A stretch of 64,000 nt of DNA from Piromyces finnis (lineage: Eukaryota; Neocallimastigomycota; Neocallimastigomycetes; Neocallimastigales; Neocallimastigaceae). The notes under the pieces were generated by a model that was not told the DNA's origin, ran no database searches, and saw only the letters and a program-made list of their open reading frames with translations. The translations under genes were made by a program, and so were the position numbers. Positions within the stretch are counted from its first letter, which is position 1, and each line of letters starts with the position of its first letter. The stretch is taken from contig MCFH01000006.1 of assembly GCA_002104945.1 (NCBI GenBank), positions 1,219,001 to 1,283,000 of the forward strand. The letters are read 5' to 3'. Below, piece by piece: positions 13,479 to 26,278 of this stretch.

Positions 13479-15999
13479 TTATTCGATACTAAATGAATCA
13501 TCAAAAGGAGATTCGTGACGTTGAATAGGATCTTCAATAGCAGTTGATTCTGCAGCAAAAATATTATTTATAGGATTGACCCGATTATTGCTATTATTAT
13601 AACTATTGAGTCGTGGTGAATAGGAAAAAGTAGTGGTAATAGAAGAATGACTGGATTTACGACCATTATAGTAGTTTGTTGTGTAAGCATTATTAGGTTT
13701 AGAATAAATATTATTATTAAGATTATCTCTTTTAAAAATATTATTTGCTTTGGCAGGGAGGAAAGATTTAGATGATGCATTGTTAATTGAAGAAATAGAA
13801 TAGTTACTCTGATATGAAACTGCTGATAGCGCAGGTGAAGCAACTAATGGTCTCGATTTATATCTATCATAGGCTTGATTTTGTGTTGGAATTTGGTAAC
13901 AATCTGAGAATGGGGATTGATGACGTTCTATTGGATCGACTATCGATCGATTACTCATACTGTCAAGACGAGAAGGAATAGCAAATGTATTTGAATTGGA
14001 TATAGTAGAATTAGAGGAAATGGATACATTATCATTGTCATAACGATTACTACTGCTATTATTATTAATGATACTCATATTGGTATAATAAGATTGAGAA
14101 GGATTAGAAGCATCATGTGGGAAATAAGAATTAGCAGAATAGATATCATCTTGGTAAGTTTGTGAGGGAATGTTTGTGATAATAGAAGACTGTGTGCCAT
14201 TCTCATTTTTTTTGTTGTAAGATTGTGGTAATGTTGCAGAATGAATAACATCTTGTTCATTATGATATTGCTGAAGAGATTTCATGAAAATATCCATAGC
14301 TTTTTGACTTAACTTATCATGATCGTTATCATTTTTTAATGGAGACATTGGTGGCTCTTGATTTGAAATATCTTGATTTATCAAATCATTAGTATTTTCT
14401 GTAAGTGGTGCAGCAATTGGTGTAGAAGAGGCACTATCATTTTGGTATTGCTGATATGATCTCATAAGAATCTCCATAGCTTTTTTACTCAACTTTTCAT
14501 GATCTATGTCTTCTTTATCTATTTCTTTTGCTGAAGACTGTGATGATTCTTGATTTAACTCAGAAGAATCGCTACCATTAGTAATTATGGTAGATGTAGT
14601 GACAGCACTATTATCAACTGATGTAGTGTTTTCATGATATTGCTGATAAGATTTCATAAAGATATCCCTAGCACGTTGACTTAATTTTTCATGTTCGTTT
14701 TCTTCTTCATCCTCTTCATTTTCTTGGTTATTAATATTGACAGGTTTTTCTTTACTTTTATTTAATGGATTAACCCTTTTCTGGTTTTTATCGTTATCAT
14801 GTATACTACTTACAGTGGAGGGTAAAGTATTTGATATTTTTGATTTTTTCTTTTTATCTTTGGTTTTTATAGGTGATACTTCTGGCATTTGCTTATTAAG
14901 AGCAACAAGATTATCAACACTATGAACTGGTGTTAAAGAAGAGGTATCTAGTATATTACTAAAAGTATTTAATATACGTTGAGCTAAATTGGAAAGAGAC
15001 ACCAATTTGTCATGCTGTATTTTGTTGGAATAACAAGAATCCTTACCACGTTGACTGATTGTATATAATAATTTAGTAATATCATGATATCTATATGGTA
15101 TATTATTGCTAATGGTATTTTTTATTAAATTTTCTAATAAGATTAAATATGCTTTTTGAATCTATATATTTATATTTATTTTATTTATTTATTATTGTTA
15201 TTATTATTTCAATTAAATAATTAAATATATATTTTATAACAGGGAAATTAAAAGAATTAATAATTATTTTTTAAGGTTAAAATTTTTAATATTATGTTTT
15301 AAGTAAACATTACTGTATTTTATTTTTATGCTTACGTGTGTATTTTCGTCTGTTAAATTCCACAATTCTCTAAGAGTAATATCTAATAATACTGGTATAT
15401 CGTTTGTATAGAAAAATTTATCTAAGGAAGGTGTTGTAAATATTAAGTTTAAAAATTTTAAAAGGTAATATTTTACAGACATATCATCTATATAAAATAT
15501 ATAATATAAAAATATTAATTATAAATTTAAATTAAATTAGGTAACAGTATCAATTCCATAAATGAATCAGTTCTTATTATTGATATATCTAATTATTTTA
15601 TTTACTTGTTCTATTTAATAAGAAAATTAAATTTTCACTTAAAGTTTTGCTATGATTAATTCTTTTTTCTAAAATAGTAAGAATTGGATCAACAATGTTT
15701 GATATACTTTTATTTTTTAATTTTCTCGCTTTAATATTGTTTTGAATTTGATAGCTAAGAACCATCTATAAAAATAATTTATTATACAGGTTATACAAGT
15801 GGTTATTTTAATTTATTTTTGAATGATATATTTTGTAATTTTTTTTTTTTTTTTTTTTTTTTTACTATTGTTGTACTAGATATATTTACCAAAAATTCAA
15901 TGATAGAATAATTAGCACTTTCATCATGATAATTTCTTGTATGCTCGACAAATTGTAAGAGAATATCAATTATTTTTTCATTAAATATATCTATAGTAT

Positions 16000-16064
<65 letters not shown>

Positions 16065-17005
16065 GGTAATAATAAAGATAATAATAATAATAATAATAAT
16101 AATAATTTATATTAGTATTAAACTTTAAATTATAAAGTGTTAAAACATTATATTTATACCTAAATCTCTATTTGATAATTTATGTAAATGTCCAATTTTA
16201 AAACATACACGTAATGAAGATTGATAAAATAATTCATCTTTATATAATAAAAATAAAATAAAATAAAAAAAAAGAATAAATATATAAAAAAAATATATCA
16301 AGTAGAAACATATGAAATATATAAATATAAAAAAATTAGGGAATTTACTACTGGTGAAAGGTTCTTCTAAAATACTTATGGTTAATTTATTAAATATATC
16401 ATTGAATAATAAACGAGTGTAAAGATGTGGATATAATTGTCCTGAATAATAAATTAAGTAGTAAATAACCCATAATTGATTTTTATCTTCCTATTAATAT
16501 AATATAATAAAGAATAAAAATATTTCAGTTTATATTCTTTTATTTTCATTTAACTACTTTATTTGTTAATTAAAAATATAGAATGCTTTGTAAAAAAAAC
16601 ACTATACTGTTTCTGTTCTTTGTAATAGTTCTTCGTTTATTTTTGATATACTACTAAAGATTTTATCCATTCCTAAAAATGTGTAACATACTTCTCTTAT
16701 TTGATTTTCATTTTTAATAACTATATAAATATTTATATGGAAGTACATTTATAAAGTATTTATAATTAGATTTATTGTGTTTATGCATATTTAAAAAAAA
16801 AAAAAAACTATTTTACTTATATATATTTATTCCTTTCATTCTTTTTATGGTCGAATTACCTTCTCTATTTTCGATTATTTTATTAACAAATAAATTTAAA
16901 CATTCTTCAATTTTTGATTTTTCTAATTCTAATTCAATTTCTATTATGTAATTCGAAGCAAATTAACGTTTTTTTATTTTATTATTATTTTTTTAAATGT
17001 TAGTT

Positions 17006-17041
<36 letters not shown>

Positions 17042-17079
17042 CATTTTAGTATAATTATATAGTTAAGAAGCTATATTTA

Positions 17080-17158
<79 letters not shown>

Positions 17159-17263
17159 GACATTTGAAATTTAAATTTTAAAATTCATTATTTATAAAAA
17201 GAAATTTAATTACACATTTTATTTTTTTTTACCATTAATAAAATTACTGAAATTTTCAGACAT
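13479..17263 (-). CDS. dip1: SPIN90/Dip1/Ldb17-family Arp2/3 activator
   Basis: Likely activates Arp2/3 complex without a pre-existing filament, seeding linear actin at endocytic or cortical sites, as Dip1, Ldb17 and SPIN90 do. Nine exons join in phase: 17263-17233, 16940-16860, 16720-16608, 16490-16352, 16237-16160, 15990-15890, 15765-15606, 15487-15336 and 15161-13479, giving 845 residues (one more if a GTAAAT donor 3 bases downstream is used in exon 4). Residues ~1-330 carry the helical family domain. Diagnostic stretches are SENLIFLLNRTND and LLKFLNLIFTTPSLDKFFYT followed by NDIPVLLDITLREL, matching the 'NR-DP ... FYTND-VLIDI-R-L' pattern of the family. The tail is disordered. It has three ~20-residue copies of HEKLSQKAMDIFMKSLQQY type (about 442-461, 506-524 and 566-584) and two copies of DPI(E/Q)RH(Q/E)SPF(S/D)D (about 694 and 829). 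Introns 1 and 5 hold poly(A) and (AAT)n tracts. Confidence 0.85.
16007..16107. repeat. (AAT)n microsatellite in an intron
   Basis: Imperfect AAT array, interrupted by AAAGGT and AAAGAT units, inside the fifth intron of the SPIN90-type gene close to the acceptor of exon 6. Confidence 0.85.
17010..17158. repeat. Poly(A) tract and (AAT)n array in intron 1 of the SPIN90-type gene
   Basis: A ~28-base poly(A) run (about 17011-17038) followed after 40 bases by ~26 uninterrupted AAT units (17080-17158). Both lie in the 292-base first intron. Confidence 0.85.
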
Positions 17264-17322
17264 TTCCGAAATTATAATTGAATTATATTTATTAAATTAA
17301 ATTATTAATATTAGTTAACTAA

Positions 17323-17381
<59 letters not shown>

Positions 17382-18516
17382 TAAAGTTTGAAGAAGAAAT
17401 ATATGCAAAAAATAAAGTCAAAACAAAAATATTATTCATGTAATTTAATTTTTATTTAAAAATTTTTTTTTTTTTTTGAAAATAATCTTTATTAATTAAA
17501 TATTTAAAAATTATAATAGAAATAATTTTCCAAAGTCAATGAAATAAAGAATTATTTTTGATTATTCATAGTATTAAATATTTCATTATATGATTTATAC
17601 ATTTATCTTTTTGTAAAATTGATAGCATCAATACTAATGATTTATTTAAGTATTTGATAGTAGTGTTATAAGTTTATTTATTAATATTTAAGACATAAAA
17701 TTTATATTAAAAAATAAAACAGAATAGGGAGAAGAGAAATTAATGAACTTCTAACTACATTCTTTAATAATAAATTTTATGAATTATTAATAACATTTAA
17801 TTCGGCTTCGTAATATTCTACATTATTTCTGTACTTTTCATTAACAATATAATTCTTTACTTTATACATTTATATTGAACATTATTTAAAAACTACAAAT
17901 CTCAATACAATAAAATTATAACTTTTTAAAATGCTTTTAATTAAATGTTTTCTTTTCTTAAAATTCGAAATTTGTATTTTTATCAAGAAAATAGTAAATA
18001 AAATCGTTAAATGTAATATAAATTTTAAAAATTTCATTTTATAAAAATAAAAAAAATGAATTAAAATTATACTATATTATGTAAATTTGAAACACATAAA
18101 AAAAAAAAAGTATTGAATTGATAACAATAGTCAACTCATTTATTTTTTATAGGTTTTAGTTTATTTATTATAATTAAAAAAGAAAAAAAGATTTTTTTTT
18201 TTTTATTTTTGTTAATGCTTTTTTTTTAACTTTATTCTATTTTTTTTTTTCTTTAAAAATTTTTTAATAATTTTTTTTAATCTTAATTATATAATCTAAC
18301 GTTTATTCGTAATATTATTTATACTAATTATTAAATTATTTTATTATTGTTTATGCTTTTTTTTGTCTATTTTTCTTTGTTCATTTCCTTTGAGGATTAA
18401 TTACTGGTTATATGTGCTATTTTTTAAAACGGGGTAATAATTTAATAAAAAAGATTTCAATATTATATATATAATAAGAAAGATATTAATTATCTTCATT
18501 ATGAAAATTTATCAAT
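17264..18516. other. Intergenic region with 53-base poly(T) tract
   Basis: Lies between the SPIN90-type start and the HIS1 stop, both on the minus strand. A 53-base T run at 17327-17379 sits 64-116 bases upstream of the start codon, where a promoter would be. The rest is A/T-rich, with T-rich sequence at 18180-18300 just downstream of HIS1. No gene was seen. Confidence 0.7.
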
Positions 18517-19814
18517 TTAAGTACGGCAGTTATCAATGTTGAAAATAATAATATCAGTAGCACCAATAGCTTCTAACTTGTCCATAACTTCAGCAGAATC
18601 CTTCTTTTCAACCATAACACTAATGGAAGCCCATTCATCATCTTCAAGTGGACTAACAGTTGGATTTTTACGACCTGGAGTAATTTTAATAGCCTTTGCT
18701 AAATTGGCTCTTTTAATATTGTATGAACAGTAAACATATTTAGAAGCAGCAATAACACCTTGAATTCTACCCTTTATTTTGTCAATAAATTCTTGTTGTG
18801 AAGTGTGTGGATTAGAGATAAGGACAGCTTGAGTACTCATGATGTTGTAAATACGAGTAAGTCCAGCGGCTCTCATAGTTTCACCAGATTCTTTAATAAT
18901 TATTAATTAATATTTTAATAATAATTATAATATAATTTCAGTTAATTATTTTATTTAAATAATACGTTTTTGTTCCAATATTTTTAAAAATTTTTAAGTA
19001 GTAAAAAAGTTTGAAAAAATTATTATTTCATATATAATTGGGATTGGGTTTAAAAATTATGATAGTATTAATATTCATTTTTTATATAATTTTATAATTT
19101 CATAATAATTTTTCTTTCAAACTTTATTTCCCACTTTTATATTTATGCTAATTATAATAGTTTTAATATTTTAAGTTATATTACTTACCAACAAGATCAA
19201 CTAATGTAATATTTATCATTAAATAATATATAAAATTTTGAAAAATATTAATACCTTTTTTTTCGAAATTTAATTTTATTAATACTTTTTTACTTACCAA
19301 TACCATCGGCAAGACCCATAGTACATGAAACTTCGACAGATCCAGAAATGTAATTAATATCAGTTGGCTTTTCTGGCTTTAATTCCTCGTCAAGCTTACC
19401 AAAGAATTTCTTAGATAAATGGGTGAAGGTAGTAACAATTCTCTTACCAACAAGTTGTTTTGGATCAGTAATGTTGGAAGCAACTGGAACTTGAATACAT
19501 AAATCACATTTACCGAAACCAAGTTCAACTAATTGGTGAACGTTAACGTTGCTTTCAGCAATCATATCTTGACCAGTAATACCTAAATCAATCTTACCAT
19601 CAGCAACAAATTTTGGAATATCAGCAGCTGGAAGGAAGACTAAAGCAATTGGTAAGTTGGTGGAAAGAGCAATATCTAAACGGTTCTTTCTGTAGTATTG
19701 AATATTAGCTCCTTCAAGAAGTTGTTGACACTTTTGGTATAATCTACCCTTCTTTGGGATAGCGAAAAGTAATTTTCCTTCTAATTCTTTGACGTCTATG
19801 TTAATGTTACTCAT
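18517..19814 (-). CDS. HIS1: ATP phosphoribosyltransferase (histidine biosynthesis, first step)
   Basis: Joins ATP and phosphoribosyl pyrophosphate to make phosphoribosyl-ATP, the committed and histidine-inhibited step of histidine biosynthesis. Three exons join in phase: 19814-19298, 19200-19189 and 18890-18517, giving 300 residues, the length of the yeast enzyme. Diagnostic motifs are LLFAIPKKGRLY near the N-terminus, RLDIALSTNLPIALVFLPAA, DLGITGQDMI, GSVEVSCTMGLADGIVDLVE across the splice joints, and ESGETMRAAGL. The C-terminal ~85 residues are the regulatory HisG_C domain (ITPGRKNPTVSPL through NIDNCRT), so this is the long, self-sufficient form that needs no HisZ. The middle exon is only 12 nt and encodes VDLV, a conserved part of the PRPP-binding region. 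This is the clearest indicator of lineage: Dictyostelium is a histidine auxotroph, fungi are not. Confidence 0.97.
19189..19200 (-). other. HIS1: 12-nt micro-exon of HIS1
   Basis: Flanked by TTAG acceptor and GTAAG donor on the minus strand. Its 12 bases complete the conserved GIVDLVESGE stretch; skipping it would keep the frame but delete four conserved residues. Confidence 0.9.
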
Positions 19815-21003
19815 TCTGATGTTCTTTTATTAATTATCTGAACAATTAATTTGAGAAGTTCATTTATATGTTATATATATTTTTAAAATTATAACATTAA
19901 TATAGATATAATATTAAAAAAAATAAAATTAAATATATTAATATTATATTTATATAAATGATAATAATAGAATATGATAAAATAATATTTGTTTAATTTT
20001 AATAACAAAAAAATGTTATTTTTCATTATTTTATTAGTATTTGATATTTATGCATACTGAAAAATTATACACATTTAGTTTTAAAGTTAACATTTTTAAT
20101 TTTACTTTGTTTTTCATTTTATATTCATTAATTTGTCGATTTTTATTATAATTTTAAATTTATAAAGTATTGATATGGAATAATTTATGATTTACTTCTA
20201 TTATTTTTTTTTAGCCTTTAATTTAAAATCCAACAAAATTATAAATTTTATAATAATATAAAAAGATTATTACATTTATAACTATTCAATAATAGCTTTT
20301 ATTAAATTATTGTGTAAAGAAAAAAAAAAAAAATTTTTTATTTTTATATATATAATTAAAATTTTTTTTTTAAAAAATTTAAATAATAACACCTATAAAA
20401 AATGAATATTCAGTTATAATATATTACAATTTAAATATTATATTATTATATTATATTGTTATATTATATTGTTATATATAAAAAAAAGATTTTGATTGTA
20501 GTTCAAATAAATATTCTTTCCATTTAAATAAATATTATGAATATTGTATATATTATATTATAGTTTATTATATAGCAAAATAATTCAATAATATATTAAA
20601 CTAAATAAAAATAAAGTATTTTTATAACCAAAAAGAAAACTGATAGAATCACCAATCAACATTCAAATCATACATTTTAATATTATACATAATTATACAT
20701 ATCTAGGTTTACATTAAATAATACATAATACTTTAATTTTTAGAATGTATATAAGAATTAATTGTTATATAAAAAAGAATACTAATGCATTTTATTTATG
20801 AATTTTTTTTTTAAAACTATTTAAATTTATATAAGAATAATGCAAAAAAAAAAATACATATATATTTGAAAAATTTATTATTTATTATATTTTTTATTCT
20901 ATTTTATATATTTAAATATAATAAGAAATTATGGGTATATTAACATTTAAATAACTTTATAATACTAAAAATAAAATAATTAGAAATTTAATAAATATAA
21001 AAT
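19815..21003. other. Intergenic A/T-rich stretch
   Basis: Separates the HIS1 start from the POP7 stop, both on the minus strand. Only homopolymers and short AT repeats were seen. Confidence 0.6.
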
Positions 21004-22012
21004 TTAGCTATTTGTTTTAAAAATTTTAATTGTGATTGCTGAATTATTTCTTGTTTCAGTACTTATATCGTCTTCCTATTTTATTTTAATTAAATTTATA
21101 AAATTATACATAAATTTGTATATTATAATTTAATCAATCGCGTTACTCAACATTCAATAATTTATTATTTTAAAGAGAAACAAATATATTAAATTTAAAA
21201 AATACCTTATTTTCTGGTTCAATGTCATCAAATAATTTAACAGTTGAAGTGGTAATTTCCCAATCTATTTTATCTGAAAATTGCTTTTTAAGTTCAAGAG
21301 CTAAATTTACTGTTGTTTTAATTGCTGCACCTAAACCATGCAACACAATAAAAGTGATTCTTATATATAATAAAAATATAATATTAGGATTTTAATATAT
21401 ATATATTTTCATTTTTCATTTTAATAACTTTTTTTTTTTTAAATTTTATCAGAAATTAAGTTGAAATTTCAATCAATATCATATCATATTGGATGAAAAT
21501 AAAAAATTTATGGATATTGTATATATTTATATTTTCTTCTTATATTATATGTTGTTAAGCTGTCTCTATTAATTTCAATATAGTATTACTAAATTGTTAT
21601 TAGCTATATTCAAATATTTAATTGATTTTTTTTTATCCAATTTATTTACATTTTTAATTATAATTATGCCAACATATTTGTACAATTTCTTAATGAAATA
21701 AAATAAGTTGATAATTACTCTTTTTCCAATAATAGTTTTTTTGCTCTTTTTATTAAAGAAATATATGAACTTTTTCTTGAAACATATATATCATTTTTTT
21801 TTATTGGAAGATGTTGGGGAGTACGTTTATGAATAACTTTATTACTCTTATTAATTGCTATTTAAATTTAATAATTTATTAATAGTAATAATATTTATAA
21901 TAATTAATAAATAAAAAAAGCTTTATTACTAAGTATTTTGTATTTATTTATTTTAGAAATGAGTATTAATTATATTACCTTTTACAGTATCCTTTGTTTT
22001 ACTAAGCTTCAT
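21004..22012 (-). CDS. POP7: RNase P/MRP protein subunit Rpp20/Pop7 (Alba fold)
   Basis: Binds the P3 arm of RNase P and RNase MRP RNA, normally as a heterodimer with Rpp25/Pop6, in the nucleus and nucleolus. Four exons join in phase: 22012-21979, 21857-21719, 21359-21206 and 21075-21004, giving 132 residues, close to human Rpp20 (140). Family signatures in order are KRTPQHLPIKKNDIYVSRKS, then ITFIVLHGLGAAIKTTVNLA, TSTVKLFDDIEPE, and a C-terminal TRNNSAITIKIFK. The last three match the Rpp20 pattern HGLGLAINRAINIALQL, NTSTVELVDELEPE and RNNSAIHIRVF. The start is the ATG of a 34-base first exon in good context. It is divergent to the PRELI gene about 1.6 kb away. Confidence 0.92.
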
Positions 22013-23598
22013 TTTTGTACAAAAAATTTAAGAAAAACAAAAAGTATATTTTTTGAATAATAATTTCGTGTTTCAAATAATTTTAATGTAATATTTATAT
22101 ATCATATGAGAATCACAAAAATTTTAAAATTTCTTCATAAAAATAATTTCTTGAAGATTAAATTTATGTATTTTTCATTATTAATATTATATTTATAAAT
22201 TAAAATGATATCTATAGTTTCATTTTATTATTAGTTCGTTCTAATTTCTATTATATTGCTAACAAGAAAATTTATTATTCAATAAAATAACTATTATTAC
22301 TATCTTTATTTTAGTAATTATTTTTCAATTTCTCATTGTTAAGTTGATTATGTAAATATTAAAAATAATATTTTCATATATTCACTTAATTATCTTTTGA
22401 GTTAAAATTTATAATTTTATTATTTATAACTTTAAAAATAATATTTAAAATGTAGTTTATGTTGAAATTTTAAAAAAAGATACTTATTATATTAGTATCC
22501 ATATATTATCAATATATTATAAATATTTTAAGAAAATAATGTTCTATTAATTTTAATATATTAAATAGTGTTTTGGAAAGTATATCATCTTTTACGCGAA
22601 TCATATTATCGATAGGACAGAAATAATAAACATTTTTCAATCCAATAAAAATATTTTTAACATGTGAAAGAAAATCTATTTTATGAAATAAAGCCATAAA
22701 AATAATAATAATAACATTTTTTTTATTATTAATATAAGTATATAAGGATTTAAGCCATATGCGTCTCTTTAATTAATTTACCAATTGAAGTTACAATTCA
22801 ATTAATAGTGCAAATAAATTTTCGAGTTTAATTAATAATGTTAAAAGTTAAATAAATAAAAAATAACATATAAAAAAACATTAACTATAAATATAAGCAA
22901 TATCTTTTCTTTTATATTTATAATATATATCTATATCAAAGGTTATTTCAGTAAACAAACCCATTTAATAAAAAAGGAGTTTAGTTTGAAAATTACATGT
23001 TACCTTTTATTCCTATTTTTTTTTTATAATAGTTAAATTTGTATTATGCAGAATTTCTAAAATTTTATAATTTTATTTAAATGAATAATATATTGTTAAC
23101 TAAATATATTAAATAAATTGATAAATTAATCCTTTAAATTTTCTAATAATGTCAAAAATATATAAATGAAAAATTTTCTTTTTTTTTTTTTGATTCTTTG
23201 CTCTTAAAAGTTTTATTTTATAATTATAACAAATAAAAGAATTTTAATACTTCTTTGTTTGTAGTAATTAATATAAATAAAAGTATTTTCAAAGTTAAAA
23301 ATTATCAATTTATTAATTTATTGATTGTAAAAATATTAAAATAATATATAGACATAAAATATAAATATTTTACAAGTTTATCTTTTAAAATATTTTAATA
23401 TAAAAGCTGAAGATTAAAAACATTACATATCGGGTTATATTTTTAAATTTAAAACTATTATAATTTATTCAAGACCTGTATAAAAACATAAAAAATAAAA
23501 ATATTTCCTTTTAAACAAAATAATAAATAATAAAACAATTAAAATAAAGCAATAAACAAATAATTAATTAATTAATTAATAATAATAAAGTGATAAAG
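22013..23598. other. Divergent intergenic region between POP7 and the PRELI gene
   Basis: About 1.6 kb holding the promoters of both flanking genes. A 62-codon minus-strand open frame (22509-22697) and a slightly less A/T-rich patch at 22730-22830 were examined, but no gene could be built from them. A short (TTAA)n run lies at about 23559-23580. Confidence 0.55.
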
Positions 23599-24447
23599 AT
23601 GGTTAAGTTTTTCAAACAAGTTACCGATTTAAAGTAATATTCAAAAAAGCAATTAAGCTTTTTATATTTATATAATAATTTCATTTTTAAACATTAGAAA
23701 TATACTGACAATATTAATTCATATTATAGACACAGCTGGGAACAATTAACCTTAGCTGTTTGGTCAAAGTACCCAAACCCACATTCTTCTCATGTCCTTA
23801 CAAGTGATGTTGTTGATAGATATGTTGATTCAAGAACTGGTTACTTATATACTACTCGTGTATTTTTAAAGACACACAATCTTCCCAAATGGGGTAGAAA
23901 AGTAAAGATTAAAAATAGAAAATAATTATTTTTATTTTTTAGCGAATTATTATTTATACTTTTTCTTATATATTCAAAAAATATTTTAAATTATAGTTAG
24001 TAAGTAACAATGAAGCATTTGTCGTTGAACATTCTGTGTGTAAACCAAATGAAGGAACAATGGTAGTTTCACAAAAAAATCTATCTCATGCAAAATTATT
24101 ATTAGTTGAAGAAACTCAAAAATTTATTAGAAAGAATGAATTAGAAACCACAATGGTTACTAAAGCAAGGATTACTAGTAATATTTGGGGACCTCTTTGT
24201 TCTAAAATTGAAAGTGTTGGTTTAAAAAGAATGATAGAGGGAACTAAAAATGTTAGTATTTGTTAACATAAGATTTTTACTTTCTTTTATGCAACTTTTT
24301 TGAAAATAAATATTAATTCAAATTATTTTTCTAATAATAAAATTGTTTATAAAATAGAGTTGTAATGGACTTTTATATGCTGTTGATAAACTTAAAACTT
24401 CAAAGAATGCATTTGCTTTCAAAAATTCACTAAAGGCATTAAAATAA
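23599..24447 (+). CDS. PRELI/MSF1-domain phospholipid transfer protein (Ups family)
   Basis: Expected to shuttle a phospholipid (phosphatidic acid for Ups1/PRELID1, phosphatidylserine for Ups2) between the membranes of a mitochondrion or mitochondrion-derived organelle, usually paired with Mdm35. Four exons join in phase: 23599-23633, 23730-23901, 23997-24251 and 24358-24447, giving 183 residues, the usual size for a stand-alone PRELI domain. The family opening MVKFF...HSWEQLTLAVWSKYPNP is present. It is followed by VLTSDVVDRYVDSRTGYLYT, the LPKWGRK loop, EAFVVEHSVCKPNEGTMVV, and a C-terminal helix ending LYAVDKLKTSKNAF. The yeast start is similar and exon 1 ends within the first strand. Which Ups paralogue it matches cannot be told by eye. 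If the host is a gut fungus, the organelle would be a hydrogenosome. Confidence 0.92.
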
Positions 24448-26239
24448 GAAAAAAGTAATAATAAAAGAAACTTTTATATATTATTATTTAAAATGAAGGA
24501 AATGGAAAATGAAAAAGAAAAACATAAGTAAATGATACCTAAAATTCAGAATATCTTATTTATTTTAGAATATTTAAAATGAAATATTAGAAATTTCTGT
24601 TTTATAACATTAATTTAACTTCTTTTTAAAAATATATTAAAAGGATTTAATAAATATACCCAATTTTTATTTATACGTTTTATTTTTTATCCTTTTTTTT
24701 TTTTTTTTAAAAAAAAAAACAAAGTAGTACCTAAAATCAATAAACAAAGAATAAAATAAAATAAAAATAAAGTAAAAAAAAAAAAAGAATTAAATAAAAA
24801 TATTAAAAGAAAATGAGAGAAAACAAACAAATAAGTTTTAATTTTTTTTCTTATTATAAAAATAATAAAAAACATATAGATAATGTAAATCGTTATTAAC
24901 TATAATTCACATAAAATAAAATAATGAATAATAAAATAATTTTTACAGAAATTATTTATTTTTACAATAAATAATAAAAGAATAAACAAGCTTTGAAAAA
25001 TACAAAACAAAAAAAAAAAAAAAAGCTTTTTAAATAATTTAAATATATTGTATTAAATTAAATAAACCATTAAAAATACTAGTAATAAATTACTATTAGA
25101 ATTCTAAATATGATAAAATTATATATTAGAATCATTTTATTTATTTATTTTTTTATTATTAATAATAATGATATTGTAAGATAACTATGTTTATTTAATA
25201 AAACATTTCTTTTTTTTTTTTTTTATTTCTATTACTCTTTTCATATTACTAATTACTATAATAGTTTCGATTAAAAATTTGAATGTACATTTTTGATATT
25301 CAAATTTTAATTTATAATTAAAGGTATTAATTTTTAAAACAATATCGTATAATTAATAATTGTAAGCTTATTATGTTTAACTTAATGCTGTAGATTATAA
25401 TATTTATTTTGGCTTCTTTTAATAATTTATGTTAAAATCTTTAATAAATTAGTTTATTTTAATTCATAATTTTAAAATTCTTTATGAATATAAACTAATT
25501 AAATAATATTAATAAAATATTATTTGTTTTCCATTGCTACTACAAAATCTTTTTTTTTGTAGTAGCAATGGAAAATAAAAAAAGAAACATAGGGTTAAAG
25601 GAAAGAATTTATATAATATATATTTTCAAATTTTTAATTTTAAGTTTAATTAAATAATTTTTAAATTTTTATTTATTCTTCTTTTTTTTTGATAATCAAT
25701 TTATTTTTTTTTTTTAGATTATACAAATATATTAAAATATGTTTTAATTATATTTTATCAAAAATTTATTTAAAAGGAAATAATATATAACTAATATAAT
25801 GCTAATATACTATTTTTAATGGATAGAACAAACAAAAATTTTAGATTAGTTAATTCAAAACAAAAAACAAAAAAACAAAAAAACAAAAAAATAAAAAAAA
25901 AAAGACTTATAAAGAAGATAACCTAACTTTAAGAAATTATTGGGATTTCAAACTATTGAACTAAAAGTAAAAAGAAATCCAGGATTTAAAGTTGGTAATT
26001 AACTAATTAATAATACTTAGAACATATAAACTAAATTGATAATGTTTAAAATACCTTATTATACATTAATATTAAATTGAAATTAAAACAAATTTTAAAT
26101 TATCTTTTTTAAAATATATTTTAAGATAGGATTAAACAAAAATAAAGTTAAATATTTAATTATTCATTTATTATGAATAATTTATCATTATATAAATTGA
26201 TGATAAAAAATATGGAAAAGAAATATATATATAAATATA

Positions 26240-26278
<39 letters not shown>

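Noticed and set aside
13568-14260. Minus-strand ORFs of 91 and 61 codons overlapping the SPIN90-type tail
   Set aside because: Out-of-frame shadows of the low-complexity coding exon.
22509-22697. 62-codon minus-strand ORF (MALFHKIDFLSHVKN...) upstream of POP7
   Set aside because: It looks mildly protein-like, but no flanking exons with matching phase, no domain and no homologue could be recognised; could be a relic exon.
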